Source: Prevotella sp. CAG:924 (GTDB taxonomy: Bacteria > Bacteroidota > Bacteroidia > Bacteroidales > Bacteroidaceae). Taken from it: a DNA stretch of 30,251 nt. Under the pieces are notes generated by a model. It ran no database searches and was not told where the DNA came from. It worked only from the letters and a program-made list of their open reading frames with translations. Positions 1 through 8,700 of this stretch are shown in pieces. The stretch's first letter is position 1. The number at the start of each line of letters is the position of its first letter. Made by a program: the position numbers and the translations under genes. The DNA is taken from contig HF988452.1 of assembly GCA_000431975.1 (NCBI GenBank), positions 1 to 30,251 of the forward strand, written 5' to 3'.

Positions 1-40
1 CCGCTGCATCTGACATGATGCAGCGGGGCTTTCATTATTA
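1..40. terminator. Hairpin terminator at left edge
   Basis: CCGCTGCATC (1-10) pairs perfectly with GATGCAGCGG (17-26) around a 6-nt loop. On the plus strand it is followed by a T-rich stretch (ctttcattatta), so it could end a plus-strand transcript from outside the window. It also lies just past the stop of the minus-strand pyruvate kinase gene and may serve both directions; the bases that would form the minus-strand T tract are outside the window. Confidence 0.6.
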
Positions 41-56
41 TACGATAGAAATCTGA

Positions 57-1529
57 TTACTTACCCATTGTCTCCTTGCCACGTTTTTCAGGAGGGAGAT
101 GGAATGTATAGTTCTTTGAGAACACATCCTTCACCAGATTGATCTCCAGGAAAGTGGCTCCGCTCTCCTCACCCAGTGTACCCGACACATAAGCCAGACG
201 GTCGTCATCACAGAGATAGCCTTTCTGACGAAGCATACGAAGTGCCGCGAGGAACAACACCTGTGCATTGATTGAATCCTTCTGATAAACAGGGATGATA
301 CCATAAGAAAGGTTGAGCCATCGCTGTGTCTTCTCGTAATAACAGATAGCCAACACAGGGTTGGGTCCGCGGAAAGAAGCCAGACGACGTGCCGTCTCGC
401 CTGTACCGGAATCGGTAATGATACCTTTCACTCCCAACATACGCGTAGCATCGATCGCTGCATGAGCCAGGAACTCGCGCTGATCGGGAGTCTCCGACAT
501 CGGCACTTCCTCAGTGTGACCAAAGTGGTTACGGTCACGCTCAGCCTGCTCCGCAATGGAAGCCATCGTCTTCACGGCCTCAACGGGATACTTACCCGAA
601 GCCGTCTCTCCCGAGAGCATCAGCGCATCGGTATTCGAATAGATGGCATTGGCAATATCCGTCACTTCCGCACGTGTAGGACGCGGATTATTAATCATCG
701 TATGAAGCATCTGGGTAGCCACGATTACAGGCTTCGCCTTCTGCACACACTTGCGAATGATGGTGCGCTGAATACCGGGAATGCGCTCAATGGGAACCTC
801 TATACCCAAATCGCCACGTGCAATCATGATACCATAGCTGGCATCAATAATCTCATCGATATTGTCCACTCCCTCCTGGTTCTCGATCTTCGAAATGATC
901 TTAATATCAGAATGGTGCTCGTCGAGTATCTGCTGTACAGCCTCGACATCTGCCGCAGAACGTACAAAACTATGGGCAATGAAGTCGATATCCTCATCGA
1001 TAGCCAGCAGAATATTGCGTTTATCCTTCTCCGTAAGGGCAGGCAGATCGATATGCACACCCGGCACATTGACACTCTTGTGCGCTCCAAGCACACCCTC
1101 ATTCTCCACGCGGGCAATGAGCATCGGTCCTATATTATCCTCCATCACCTCCATGGAGATGGCACCGTCGTCAAAAAGAATGTGATCACCCTTGTGCACA
1201 TCATGCACAAAATCCGGGTAGGAAACATTGATGATGTCGTGCTCCGTGTCCATCTCCGGGCGGCCGAAGATCTTCACCACATCACCTACTTTATAGTAAA
1301 TGGGCTCCTTCACATCGGTAGTACGCACCTCCGGACCCTTTGTATCTATAAGAATACCGATATGAGGCGAAACGGCACGCACATTGCGAATGATCTTACG
1401 AATACCGTCAGGAGTGGCGTGAGCAGTATTCATACGTACCACGTTCATTCCTGCTAAATACAGCTGACGGATAAAGTCAACCTCACAACGCAAGTCGCTA
1501 ATGGAGCATACTATCTTGGTCTGTTTCAT
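57..1529 (-). CDS. pyk: Pyruvate kinase
   Basis: A 490-residue pyruvate kinase, catalysing phosphoenolpyruvate + ADP to pyruvate + ATP in the cytoplasm, the last step of glycolysis. The N-terminus TKIVCSISDLRCEVDFI is the Bacteroidetes version of the usual TKIVCTIGPAS opening. It is followed by GMNVVRMNTAH, DTKGPEVR (substrate and ADP region), a B-domain, the active-site signature IISKIENQEGVDN with the catalytic Lys, the metal-binding MIARGDLGIEVP, and MLSGETASGKYPVEA. The C-terminal regulatory domain is present, so the length is complete for the family. The start ATG lies about 30 nt downstream of a TATCTTTG promoter element. The next gene is divergent, so it is probably monocistronic. Identity is very secure. 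Confidence 0.97.
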   Translation of the reverse strand: MKQTKIVCSISDLRCEVDFIRQLYLAGMNVVRMNTAHATPDGIRKIIRNVRAVSPHIGILIDTKGPEVRTTDVKEPIYYKVGDVVKIFGRPEMDTEHDIINVSYPDFVHDVHKGDHILFDDGAISMEVMEDNIGPMLIARVENEGVLGAHKSVNVPGVHIDLPALTEKDKRNILLAIDEDIDFIAHSFVRSAADVEAVQQILDEHHSDIKIISKIENQEGVDNIDEIIDASYGIMIARGDLGIEVPIERIPGIQRTIIRKCVQKAKPVIVATQMLHTMINNPRPTRAEVTDIANAIYSNTDALMLSGETASGKYPVEAVKTMASIAEQAERDRNHFGHTEEVPMSETPDQREFLAHAAIDATRMLGVKGIITDSGTGETARRLASFRGPNPVLAICYYEKTQRWLNLSYGIIPVYQKDSINAQVLFLAALRMLRQKGYLCDDDRLAYVSGTLGEESGATFLEINLVKDVFSKNYTFHLPPEKRGKETMGK

Positions 1530-1559
1530 AAATATTGAAATGATTTATATTCCTACATG

Positions 1560-1567
1560 CAAAGATA
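1560..1567 (-). promoter_or_regulatory. Bacteroidetes -7 element for pyk
   Basis: On the minus strand this reads TATCTTTG, a full match to TAnnTTTG, about 30 nt upstream of the pyk start codon. No clear TTTG -33 box is seen at the expected spacing, so the call rests on the -7 element and its position. Confidence 0.5.
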
Positions 1568-1840
1568 ACGTTTTTTTCGCAATACCTGCCAGAACGTCAT
1601 GTTATATTTTTCTTAAATTCCATCCTGTCTCCCCTTTTCACACTCATATTCCCGACTTTCCAAGCCGTCTGGCTCACAGCATTCTTCCTGCTGACCTTAT
1701 AACAACACCTATCTAGCATTTCTCAAAAGCTGGTCGTCATTTGCAAAGACTTCTTTCAAACTAAACACGGAAGAACGGCCACTATAAAAACAAATAATAA
1801 AAAAACTGCGAAAAAACACAAAAGGTTCATATAAAATCTG

Positions 1841-1848
1841 TAATTTTG
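1841..1848 (+). promoter_or_regulatory. Bacteroidetes -7 element for the porin
   Basis: TAATTTTG matches TAnnTTTG and lies 38 nt before the porin ATG. The leader is A-rich without a Shine-Dalgarno sequence, as is common in Bacteroidetes. A -33 box is not obvious. Confidence 0.45.
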
Positions 1849-1886
1849 TAACACGGCACAACCTTTAAAGATTTAAACAAACGATT

Positions 1887-2972
1887 ATGAAAAAACAAAT
1901 TTTATCCCTCCTGCTGGCTGCCACCTCGCTAACAACAGTTCAGGCCCGAGAACCGCAGGCCCCAGCCTGGCTCAACAACGTCAAGCTGTCCGGCTATGTA
2001 TTGACACAATACCAGTACTCTGGTAAAGAAGGTGCCAAAGCCAACTCTTTCAATATCCGCATGGCCCGCATGGCACTTGACGGGCGCATCAAGAAAGACT
2101 GGTACTGGAAAATTCAATTCCAGATGAACGGCGACAACTCCAACTATTCCAATGATATCCGCTTGGTTGACGTCTTTGCAGAATGGCAGAAACTTGAATT
2201 CCTCAAGGTGAAGGCCGGTCAGTTCAAACGTCCATTCACTTTCGAAAACCCGATGAACCCCATCGATCAAGGTTTTATGAGCTATAGCCAGAATGTCAAC
2301 CAGCTGGCAGGATTCGCCGACCGTAACGGCATGCGTGCCAGCAACGGACGCGATATCGGTCTGCAGTTGCAGGGCGACTTCCTCAAGAACGCAGCCGGCC
2401 GCAACCTCGTGCACTATCAGGTGGGTGTCTTCAACGGCCAGGGCATCAATACCAAAGATGTCGACCAGCAGAAGGATATTATCGGCGGCTTGTGGATCAT
2501 GCCAGTCAAAGGCATGCGTATCGGTGCCTTCGGATGGGAAGGAAGCTACAGCCGTACAGGAGCTGACGGCATTGTCAAACTGCCTCAACACCGCTATGCC
2601 CTCTCCGCAGAGTATCTCTTCAACGACTGGACAGTGCGTACCGAATACGTACACGCTACAGGCAAAGCCTTTAAAGACAGTGAAGACAAGAAGACGGTGA
2701 CCATCAACGATGCCATTGGCTCCAAGAGTGACGGTTACTATGCTCTCGTCATCGCTCCTGTCGTAAAAGACAAATTCTACCTCAAGGCTCGTTATGACCT
2801 CTACCGCCCGTCAGCCTCATGGCGTGACAGCAACACACAGTGGGAAGCCGGATTCAACTATAAGTTCTCCAAGAACATCCAACTGAATGCCGAATATGCC
2901 CTGATCAATAACCGTGCCCTTGCTGAACACAATTACAGTATGATCGACGCAGAACTTGACTTCCGGTTCTAA
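1887..2972 (+). CDS. Phosphate-selective porin O/P family outer-membrane protein
   Basis: A 361-residue outer-membrane beta-barrel. Residues 1-20 form a Sec signal peptide (MKKQILSLLLAATSLTTVQA) with probable cleavage before REPQAP. The segment after it (NVKLSGYVLTQYQYSG, then FNIRMARMALDGRIKKDWYW and KIQFQMNGD) is typical of Porin_O_P proteins in Bacteroidetes, and the chain ends in LDFRF, a C-terminal aromatic as expected of BAM substrates. Alternating polar and aromatic strands run through the whole length. The family name comes from Pseudomonas OprO/OprP; phosphate or polyphosphate specificity should not be assumed here, since Bacteroidetes members act as general or unknown porins. It is transcribed alone, with a hairpin between it and the convergent gene downstream. 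Confidence 0.88.
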   Translation: MKKQILSLLLAATSLTTVQAREPQAPAWLNNVKLSGYVLTQYQYSGKEGAKANSFNIRMARMALDGRIKKDWYWKIQFQMNGDNSNYSNDIRLVDVFAEWQKLEFLKVKAGQFKRPFTFENPMNPIDQGFMSYSQNVNQLAGFADRNGMRASNGRDIGLQLQGDFLKNAAGRNLVHYQVGVFNGQGINTKDVDQQKDIIGGLWIMPVKGMRIGAFGWEGSYSRTGADGIVKLPQHRYALSAEYLFNDWTVRTEYVHATGKAFKDSEDKKTVTINDAIGSKSDGYYALVIAPVVKDKFYLKARYDLYRPSASWRDSNTQWEAGFNYKFSKNIQLNAEYALINNRALAEHNYSMIDAELDFRF

Positions 2973-3006
2973 ACCCCGAACAGTATCTCTACATAATCAA
3001 AAGCGA

Positions 3007-3041
3007 CGCGCCATCCCTTGCGAAGTGCAAAGGATGGCGCG
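3007..3041. terminator. Hairpin between convergent genes
   Basis: A 15-bp stem with one mismatch: CGCGCCATCCCTTGC (3007-3021) with GCAAAGGATGGCGCG (3027-3041), loop GAAGT. It lies between the porin stop and the stop of the opposing ATP-grasp gene. There is no poly-T tract on either side, so it may act as a bidirectional processing or termination hairpin. Confidence 0.5.
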
Positions 3042-3072
3042 CCGTCGTATAGAGAGATATTGTACAAATTCA

Positions 3073-4206
3073 TCAGGCGTCGTTTATCTCCGAATCGTCA
3101 AGGGCCTCCTTGGTGATCTGTAACCGATACTTGCCGTTGTAGGCAATATGCATCGTATGTGGCTGGCCTGTCAGCGACTTCTGAATACCCAGCGCCACAT
3201 GCCCCATCGTGTTCCGCAAGTTAAGCTCCACACACGGATGCAACAGATGACTGTCTATATTGTCAGGACCATCTGACGGACGAACCACCATGGCATCAAT
3301 ACCTAACGGACCGACATAATGATCCAACAATTCATAGTTCATCAGTTGTAGCAGACGGTCGATGACCCTTCGCACCAGCCCCGTATCAATATAGCGGCCC
3401 AATACTTTCCATTTTTCTTCCTCCGTGTCTATCACATTGCCAGTATAAGCTCCATGCACCGTACGGAAGAGTGACAAACCACAATATTCCACCACGGCCT
3501 CTTCATGCACATAGAACTCCAAGCCGAAATCCAACACCTTATTATAATAAGGCTCTACGGTGACCGCTCCCTGCTGTTCGACCGTATGGCGCAGCCATCC
3601 CTTCAACGAAGGGGTCAACTCTTTTTCTAACGAGCTACGTGAAGGATGCAGATAGCGAACGCCCCGGCCACTAGAGCTCCAGGGAGCTTTCAACACCACA
3701 TCTCCCCAACGTTGCACCCAATGTTGCAAATCAATATACGAACGCACCGTAACAGCCTCGCCCACAGTACCTTCCACTTCGCGCAACGGCTTGAGCAGCT
3801 TCCTAGCCGCCCAATAACGATGACTCATCACACGCCAAAGGCGCAGTTCCTCATCAGTGGGAAGCCAGCGGGGATTGACTCCATGCCCCCTAAGCCACTC
3901 GCGCAACGGAAGATCCCAACCCCACGGGTTGATGTGTACAGGTGTCTCGGAAGATAAATAACGCACATAGCGTGAAAAATCATTGTAGTTCATCAGCCTC
4001 CCATGAAGGGGGACACGCAAATGGCGCATAGACTCCATGCAGGCCTCAGGATCATCAACTAATATATAATCACCCTCATCAGCCCACACCATAGGCAAAT
4101 ATCCAAGGTCATGACGCAGTTCCCGCCCTGCATGAGGTGCAGTGAAGCGCTTGACATTCGCAGCAAGTGCCATCTCGTGTTCAGGATTGAAGATATGAAT
4201 GTTCAT
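3073..4206 (-). CDS. ATP-grasp-like protein of unknown function
   Basis: A 377-residue soluble protein opening MNIHIFNPEHEMALA, which I recognise only as a conserved Bacteroidales hypothetical. The middle carries VVLKAPWSSSGRGVRYL (about residues 169-186), resembling the glycine-rich ATP-binding loop of ATP-grasp enzymes. The C-terminal VELNLRNTMGHVALG (about 324-338) resembles the metal-binding E-x-N segment of that fold, and VEPYYNKVLDFGLEFYV fits the strand between them. ATP-grasp enzymes usually ligate a carboxylate to an amine or thiol; the substrate here cannot be told. There is no signal peptide or membrane segment. It is flanked by a convergent porin and a divergent ATPase, so the neighbours do not help. 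The fold is inferred from motifs only. Confidence 0.75.
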   Translation of the reverse strand: MNIHIFNPEHEMALAANVKRFTAPHAGRELRHDLGYLPMVWADEGDYILVDDPEACMESMRHLRVPLHGRLMNYNDFSRYVRYLSSETPVHINPWGWDLPLREWLRGHGVNPRWLPTDEELRLWRVMSHRYWAARKLLKPLREVEGTVGEAVTVRSYIDLQHWVQRWGDVVLKAPWSSSGRGVRYLHPSRSSLEKELTPSLKGWLRHTVEQQGAVTVEPYYNKVLDFGLEFYVHEEAVVEYCGLSLFRTVHGAYTGNVIDTEEEKWKVLGRYIDTGLVRRVIDRLLQLMNYELLDHYVGPLGIDAMVVRPSDGPDNIDSHLLHPCVELNLRNTMGHVALGIQKSLTGQPHTMHIAYNGKYRLQITKEALDDSEINDA

Positions 4207-4288
4207 ATTTGAATATCCCTGTCTTTAAAATTCCATTAATCTCTGAAGAAACAACGCATCCGAAAAAGGATACTTGAGTAAGCGGATG

Positions 4289-4296
4289 CAAAGGTA
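4289..4296 (-). promoter_or_regulatory. Bacteroidetes -7 element for the ATP-grasp gene
   Basis: On the minus strand this reads TACCTTTG, matching TAnnTTTG, about 83 nt before the ATG at 4206. No convincing -33 box is seen. Confidence 0.4.
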
Positions 4297-4378
4297 AGAA
4301 GAAAAAATCAGACCCTCTTGATCCTTTAGGGCGAAAGGTGCAAAAAAAACTAAAAACACAACTTTCTGCTATCTGCGG

Positions 4379-4409
4379 TTTGCAAATATAAAAATAAATG
4401 GTAACTTTG
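4379..4409 (+). promoter_or_regulatory. Bacteroidetes promoter (-33/-7) for the ATPase gene
   Basis: TTTG at 4379-4382 and TAACTTTG at 4402-4409 are separated by 19 bp, the consensus arrangement for the Bacteroidetes primary sigma factor. The start codon follows 33 nt downstream. This is one of the two best promoters in the window. Confidence 0.8.
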
Positions 4410-4442
4410 CAGAACATAAATCAATACGTATAAACCGATAAC

Positions 4443-5633
4443 ATGGAGGCATTTTTCCGCACTCACGCCTACCTGGTAGAGCATACCCACGCACCGATCC
4501 GCCGCACCCTGATGGATGAGATCGACTGGAACGACCGTCTGATAGGCATCAAAGGCTCACGGGGCGTCGGAAAAACCAGCTTTCTGCTGCAATACGCCAA
4601 AGAGAAGTTCAGCATCAATGACAGGACGTGTCTGTATGTCAACATGAATGACTTCTACTTTCAAGGTGTGGGCATCTACGATTTCGCAGCTGATTTTGTG
4701 CGACAAGGAGGACGCGTATTGCTCATTGACCAAGTATTTAAGCGCCCCACATGGAGCCACGAGCTACGTCGCTGCTACGACACATTTCCTGAGTTGCAAA
4801 TCGTATTTACCGGTTCGAGCGTCATGCGTCTCAAGGAGGAGAACCCCGAGCTCAATGGCATCGTGAAGAGCTATAACCTCAGAGGCTTCTCCTTTAGGGA
4901 GTTTCTCAACCTGGAAACGAAAAAACATTTCCGTCCTTACTCTCTCGATGAGATTCTCCAATACCATCAGACCATCATCAACCGGCAAATCCTGCCCAAC
5001 GTTGAGCCGCTGAGGTACTTCAAGGATTATCTCCACCACGGCTACTACCCCTTCTATCTGGAGCAACGGAACTATTCGGAGAATCTGCTGAAGACGATGA
5101 ATATGATGGTAGAAGTAGACATCCTGCTCATCAAGCAGATAGAACTGAAGTATCTCACAAAGATCAAGAAACTCTTCTATCTTCTTGCCGTCAACGGACC
5201 GCAGGCACCCAACATCAGCCAGCTGGCACAGCAGATCGACACCTCGCGTGCTACGGTAATGAACTATATCAAGGATCTCTCCGATGCACGACTTATCAAC
5301 ATCATCTATCCTCCCGGACAACAGTTTCCAAAGAAGCCGGCACGCGTGATGCTTCATAACTCCAATCTCATGCACGCCATCTATCCCGCACAGGTGACCG
5401 ATCAGGACGAGATGGAAACCTTCTTTGTCAACACCGTCTGGAAAGATCACGTGGTGAACAAAGGCAACAAGCCGGGATGCTACATCGTTGACAACCAGAG
5501 ACGCTTCCGGGTCTGCGACGGACAAACGCTATCCAAGATGCGCATCAACAGCGATACCATCTATGCGCGCTACGGTACCGATACCGGTGAGGGCAACCAG
5601 ATACCCCTCTGGCTCTTCGGATTTCTCTATTAA
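4443..5633 (+). CDS. AAA_14/DUF4143-type ATPase
   Basis: A 396-residue P-loop ATPase of the AAA_14 plus DUF4143 type common in Bacteroidetes. Walker A is GSRGVGKTS (residues 38-46). The Walker B strand reads VLLIDQ (92-97), with Gln where the catalytic Glu normally follows the Asp. IVFTGSSVMRL is the sensor-1-like segment with its polar Ser. The C-terminal half has a winged-helix-like stretch (ISQLAQQIDTSRATVMNYI) followed by the DUF4143 region. These proteins are often called archaeal-type or predicted ATPases; their cellular role is poorly known, and some have been linked to toxin-antitoxin-like loci. No partner gene sits beside it; nifJ follows after about 90 bp and seems separately expressed. 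Confidence 0.85.
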   Translation: MEAFFRTHAYLVEHTHAPIRRTLMDEIDWNDRLIGIKGSRGVGKTSFLLQYAKEKFSINDRTCLYVNMNDFYFQGVGIYDFAADFVRQGGRVLLIDQVFKRPTWSHELRRCYDTFPELQIVFTGSSVMRLKEENPELNGIVKSYNLRGFSFREFLNLETKKHFRPYSLDEILQYHQTIINRQILPNVEPLRYFKDYLHHGYYPFYLEQRNYSENLLKTMNMMVEVDILLIKQIELKYLTKIKKLFYLLAVNGPQAPNISQLAQQIDTSRATVMNYIKDLSDARLINIIYPPGQQFPKKPARVMLHNSNLMHAIYPAQVTDQDEMETFFVNTVWKDHVVNKGNKPGCYIVDNQRRFRVCDGQTLSKMRINSDTIYARYGTDTGEGNQIPLWLFGFLY

Positions 5634-5724
5634 CCGGGCAGTCCCGACAAAAAAGACACCCGCACGACAAACCGATTTATCTGTAGAAATACAAAAACAG
5701 TATATTACTTATCATTTAAACAAA

Positions 5725-8700
5725 ATGGCAAAAGAAAAGAAATTCATGACCTGTGATGGTAATACCGCTGCCGCCCATGTGAGCTATATGTTCACTGAGG
5801 TTGCTGCCATCTACCCCATCACTCCGTCTTCGCCCATGGCAGAGCACGTGGACGAGTGGGCTGCCAAAGGCCGTAAGAACCTGTTTGGCCAGACCGTTTC
5901 AGTGCAGGAGATGCAGTCTGAGGGTGGCGCCGCCGGTGCCGTTCACGGATCACTGCAGGCTGGTGCACTGACTACCACTTTCACTGCTTCACAGGGTCTG
6001 TTGCTGATGATCCCTAATATGTACAAGATCGCCGGTGAGCTTCTCCCCTGCGTCTTCGATGTGTCTGCCCGTTCACTGGCCAGCCACTCACTGTGCATCT
6101 TCGGTGACCATCAGGATGTGATGGCTTGCCGTCAGACTGGCTTCGCCATGTTCTGCTCAGGCTCCGTACAGGAGGTGATGGACCTCACTGCCGTGCCTCA
6201 CCTGGCAACACTGAAGACACGTGTGCCTTTCATCAACTTCTTCGACGGTTTCCGTACCTCTCACGAGTATCACAAGATCGAGGCCATCGATCAGGACGAG
6301 GTAGCCAAGCTGCTTGATCCCGCTGATGTAAAGGCTTTCCGCGACCTGGCTCTCTCTCCTGAGCGTCCTGTTACTCGCGGTACTGCCGAGAACCCCGAGA
6401 CCTTCTTCACACACCGTGAGGCTTCTAACGAGTACTACGATAAGGTGCCTGCTGTTGTTGAGGATCTGCTGGGTAAGATCTCGACGATCACCGGCCGTGA
6501 ATATCACCTCTTCAACTACTACGGTGCAGAGGATGCCGAGAATGTCATCGTTCTCATGGGATCAGCTACAGAGGCTGCCCGCGAGGCTATCGACTACCTG
6601 GTAAAGCAGGGCAAGAAGGTAGGTATGGTGGCTGTTCACCTCTATCGTCCTTTCAGCGTAGACTTCCTGAAGAAGACTCTCCCCGCTACTGTAAAGCGTA
6701 TCGCCGTGCTCGACCGCACAAAGGAGCCCGGTGCAGAAGGTGAGCCTCTCTACCTCGACGTGAAGTCGGCCCTCTACGACGATCCTCGCAAGCCGCTGAT
6801 CGTTGGCGGACGTTACGGTCTGGGATCAAGCGATACCACACCTGCTAAGATCATCGCCGTATTCAACAACCTCGAGCTCCCTGAGCCCAAGAACCACTTC
6901 ACCGTGGGCATCGTTGACGATGTTACCTTCACCTCTCTGCCTGAGGTTGAGGAGATCCCCATGGGTGGCGATTCGCTCTTCGAGGCTAAGTTCTACGGTC
7001 TCGGTGCTGACGGTACTGTAGGTGCCAACAAGAACTCTGTACAGATCATCGGTAACAACACCAACAAGTACTGCCAGGCATACTTCTCTTACGACTCTAA
7101 GAAGTCTGGAGGCTTCACCTGCTCTCACCTGCGTTTCGGTGATGAGCCTATCCACTCTGCATATCAGGTTAACACGCCTAACTTCGTGGCATGCCACGTT
7201 CAGGCTTACCTCCACATGTATGATGTGACACGCGGTCTGCGCAAGAACGGTACCTTCCTGCTCAACACGATCTTCGACGGTGAGGAGCTCGTAAGCTTCA
7301 TTCCTAACAAGGTAAAGCGTTACTTCGCTAAGAACAACATCAAGGTTTACTATATCAACGCCTCCAAGATCGCACAGGAGATCGGACTGGGCAACCGTAC
7401 CAACACGATCCTGCAGAGTGCATTCTTCCGTATCACCGGCGTCATTCCTTTGGATCTCGCTGTAGAGCAGATGAAGGCATTCATCGTGAAGTCTTATTCT
7501 AAGAAGGGTCAGGATGTTGTTGACAAGAACTTCCAGGCTGTTGACCGTGGTAACGAGTACAAGGAGCTGGCTGTTGATCCCGCTTGGGCTAGCCTTGAGG
7601 ATGACGCACAGGTAGAGGACAATGCTCCTGAGTTCGTAAAGAACCTCGTTCGCCCCATCAACGCTCAGGCTGGTGACCTGCTTAAGGTGAGCGACTTCGT
7701 AAAGAACGGCACCGTTGACGGTACCTGGCAGAACGGTACCGCCGCTTATGAAAAGCGCGGCGTAGAGACCTTCGTTCCTGTATGGAATGCAGAGAACTGT
7801 ATCCAGTGTAACAAGTGTGCATTCGCTTGTCCTCACGCTACCATCCGTCCGTTCGTTCTGACCGACGAGGAGCTGGCTAAGGTTGGCAATGTTCAGACGC
7901 TGCCTATCATCGCTCCGAAGGAGCTCAAGGGCATGCACTTCCGCATGCAGGTATCTGTACTCGACTGTCTTGGCTGCGGCAACTGTGCCGATGTATGCCC
8001 TGGCAAGAAGAACAAGGAGACCGGCGAGGTGGAGAAGGCTCTGAAGATGGTTCCTTTCAACGTAGATACTCCCGAGATGAAGCAGGAGGCCGAGCTGTGG
8101 ACAGCTATGACCACCAATGTGAAGTCAAAGCAGGATCTCGTCAACATCAAGCAGTCGCCTAAGAACTCTCAGTTCGCACAGCCGCTGTTCGAGTTCTCTG
8201 GAGCTTGCGCTGGTTGCGGTGAGACTCCTTACGTGAAGCTCATCTCTCAGCTCTTCGGTGACCGTGAGATGATCGCCAACGCTACGGGTTGCTCTTCTAT
8301 CTATTCTGCTTCTATCCCCTCTACTCCTTACACCAAGAACGAGAAGGGTCAGGGTCCTGCCTTCGACAACTCTCTGTTCGAGGACTTCTGCGAGTTCGGT
8401 CTGGGTATGGTACTCGCCAACAAGAAGATGAAGGAGCGTATCGTGATGCTGCTCAACGAGAAGTGCGCTAACGAGGCTACAGCTGCTGACTTCAAGGCTG
8501 CCGCTAAGCAGTGGATCGACAACAAGGATGACGCTGACGGCTCTAAGGCTGCCGCTGCAGAGCTGAAACCGCTCATTGAGCGTGACGCAGCTGCAGGCTG
8601 TGGCGTTGCCAAGGAGTTGCTGACACTCAGCCATTATCTGGTGAAGCGTTCACAGTGGATCATCGGTGGTGACGGTGCTTCTTACGACATCGGCTACGGT

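Larger units (their letters stand above)
1530..1886. other. Divergent intergenic region pyk / porin
   Basis: This 357-bp gap separates two divergently transcribed genes. It holds a -7 element for each side (1560-1567 minus, 1841-1848 plus) and is otherwise AT-rich. A 71-codon reading frame (1501-1716, plus) overlaps the start of pyk and resembles no protein I know. I see no RNA gene or repeat. Confidence 0.7.

Noticed and set aside
462..1457. 331-codon plus-strand frame opposite pyk
   Set aside because: It lies wholly antisense to a clear pyruvate kinase; its His/Arg/Leu-rich composition is a shadow of that gene.
4181..4417. 78-codon minus-strand frame upstream of the ATP-grasp gene
   Set aside because: It covers the promoter of the divergent ATPase gene and overlaps the ATP-grasp start in another frame; composition is not protein-like.
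5488..5724. 79-codon N-terminal extension of nifJ
   Set aside because: It overlaps the ATPase gene and has no PFOR homology; ATG at 5725 gives the family N-terminus.
6826..7938. 370-codon minus-strand frame opposite nifJ (and similar ones at 8125-8634 and 6157-6507)
   Set aside because: The strong GAG/AAG/CTC codon bias of nifJ removes stops from the antisense frames. The translations are Leu/Val/Glu-rich and resemble no family.
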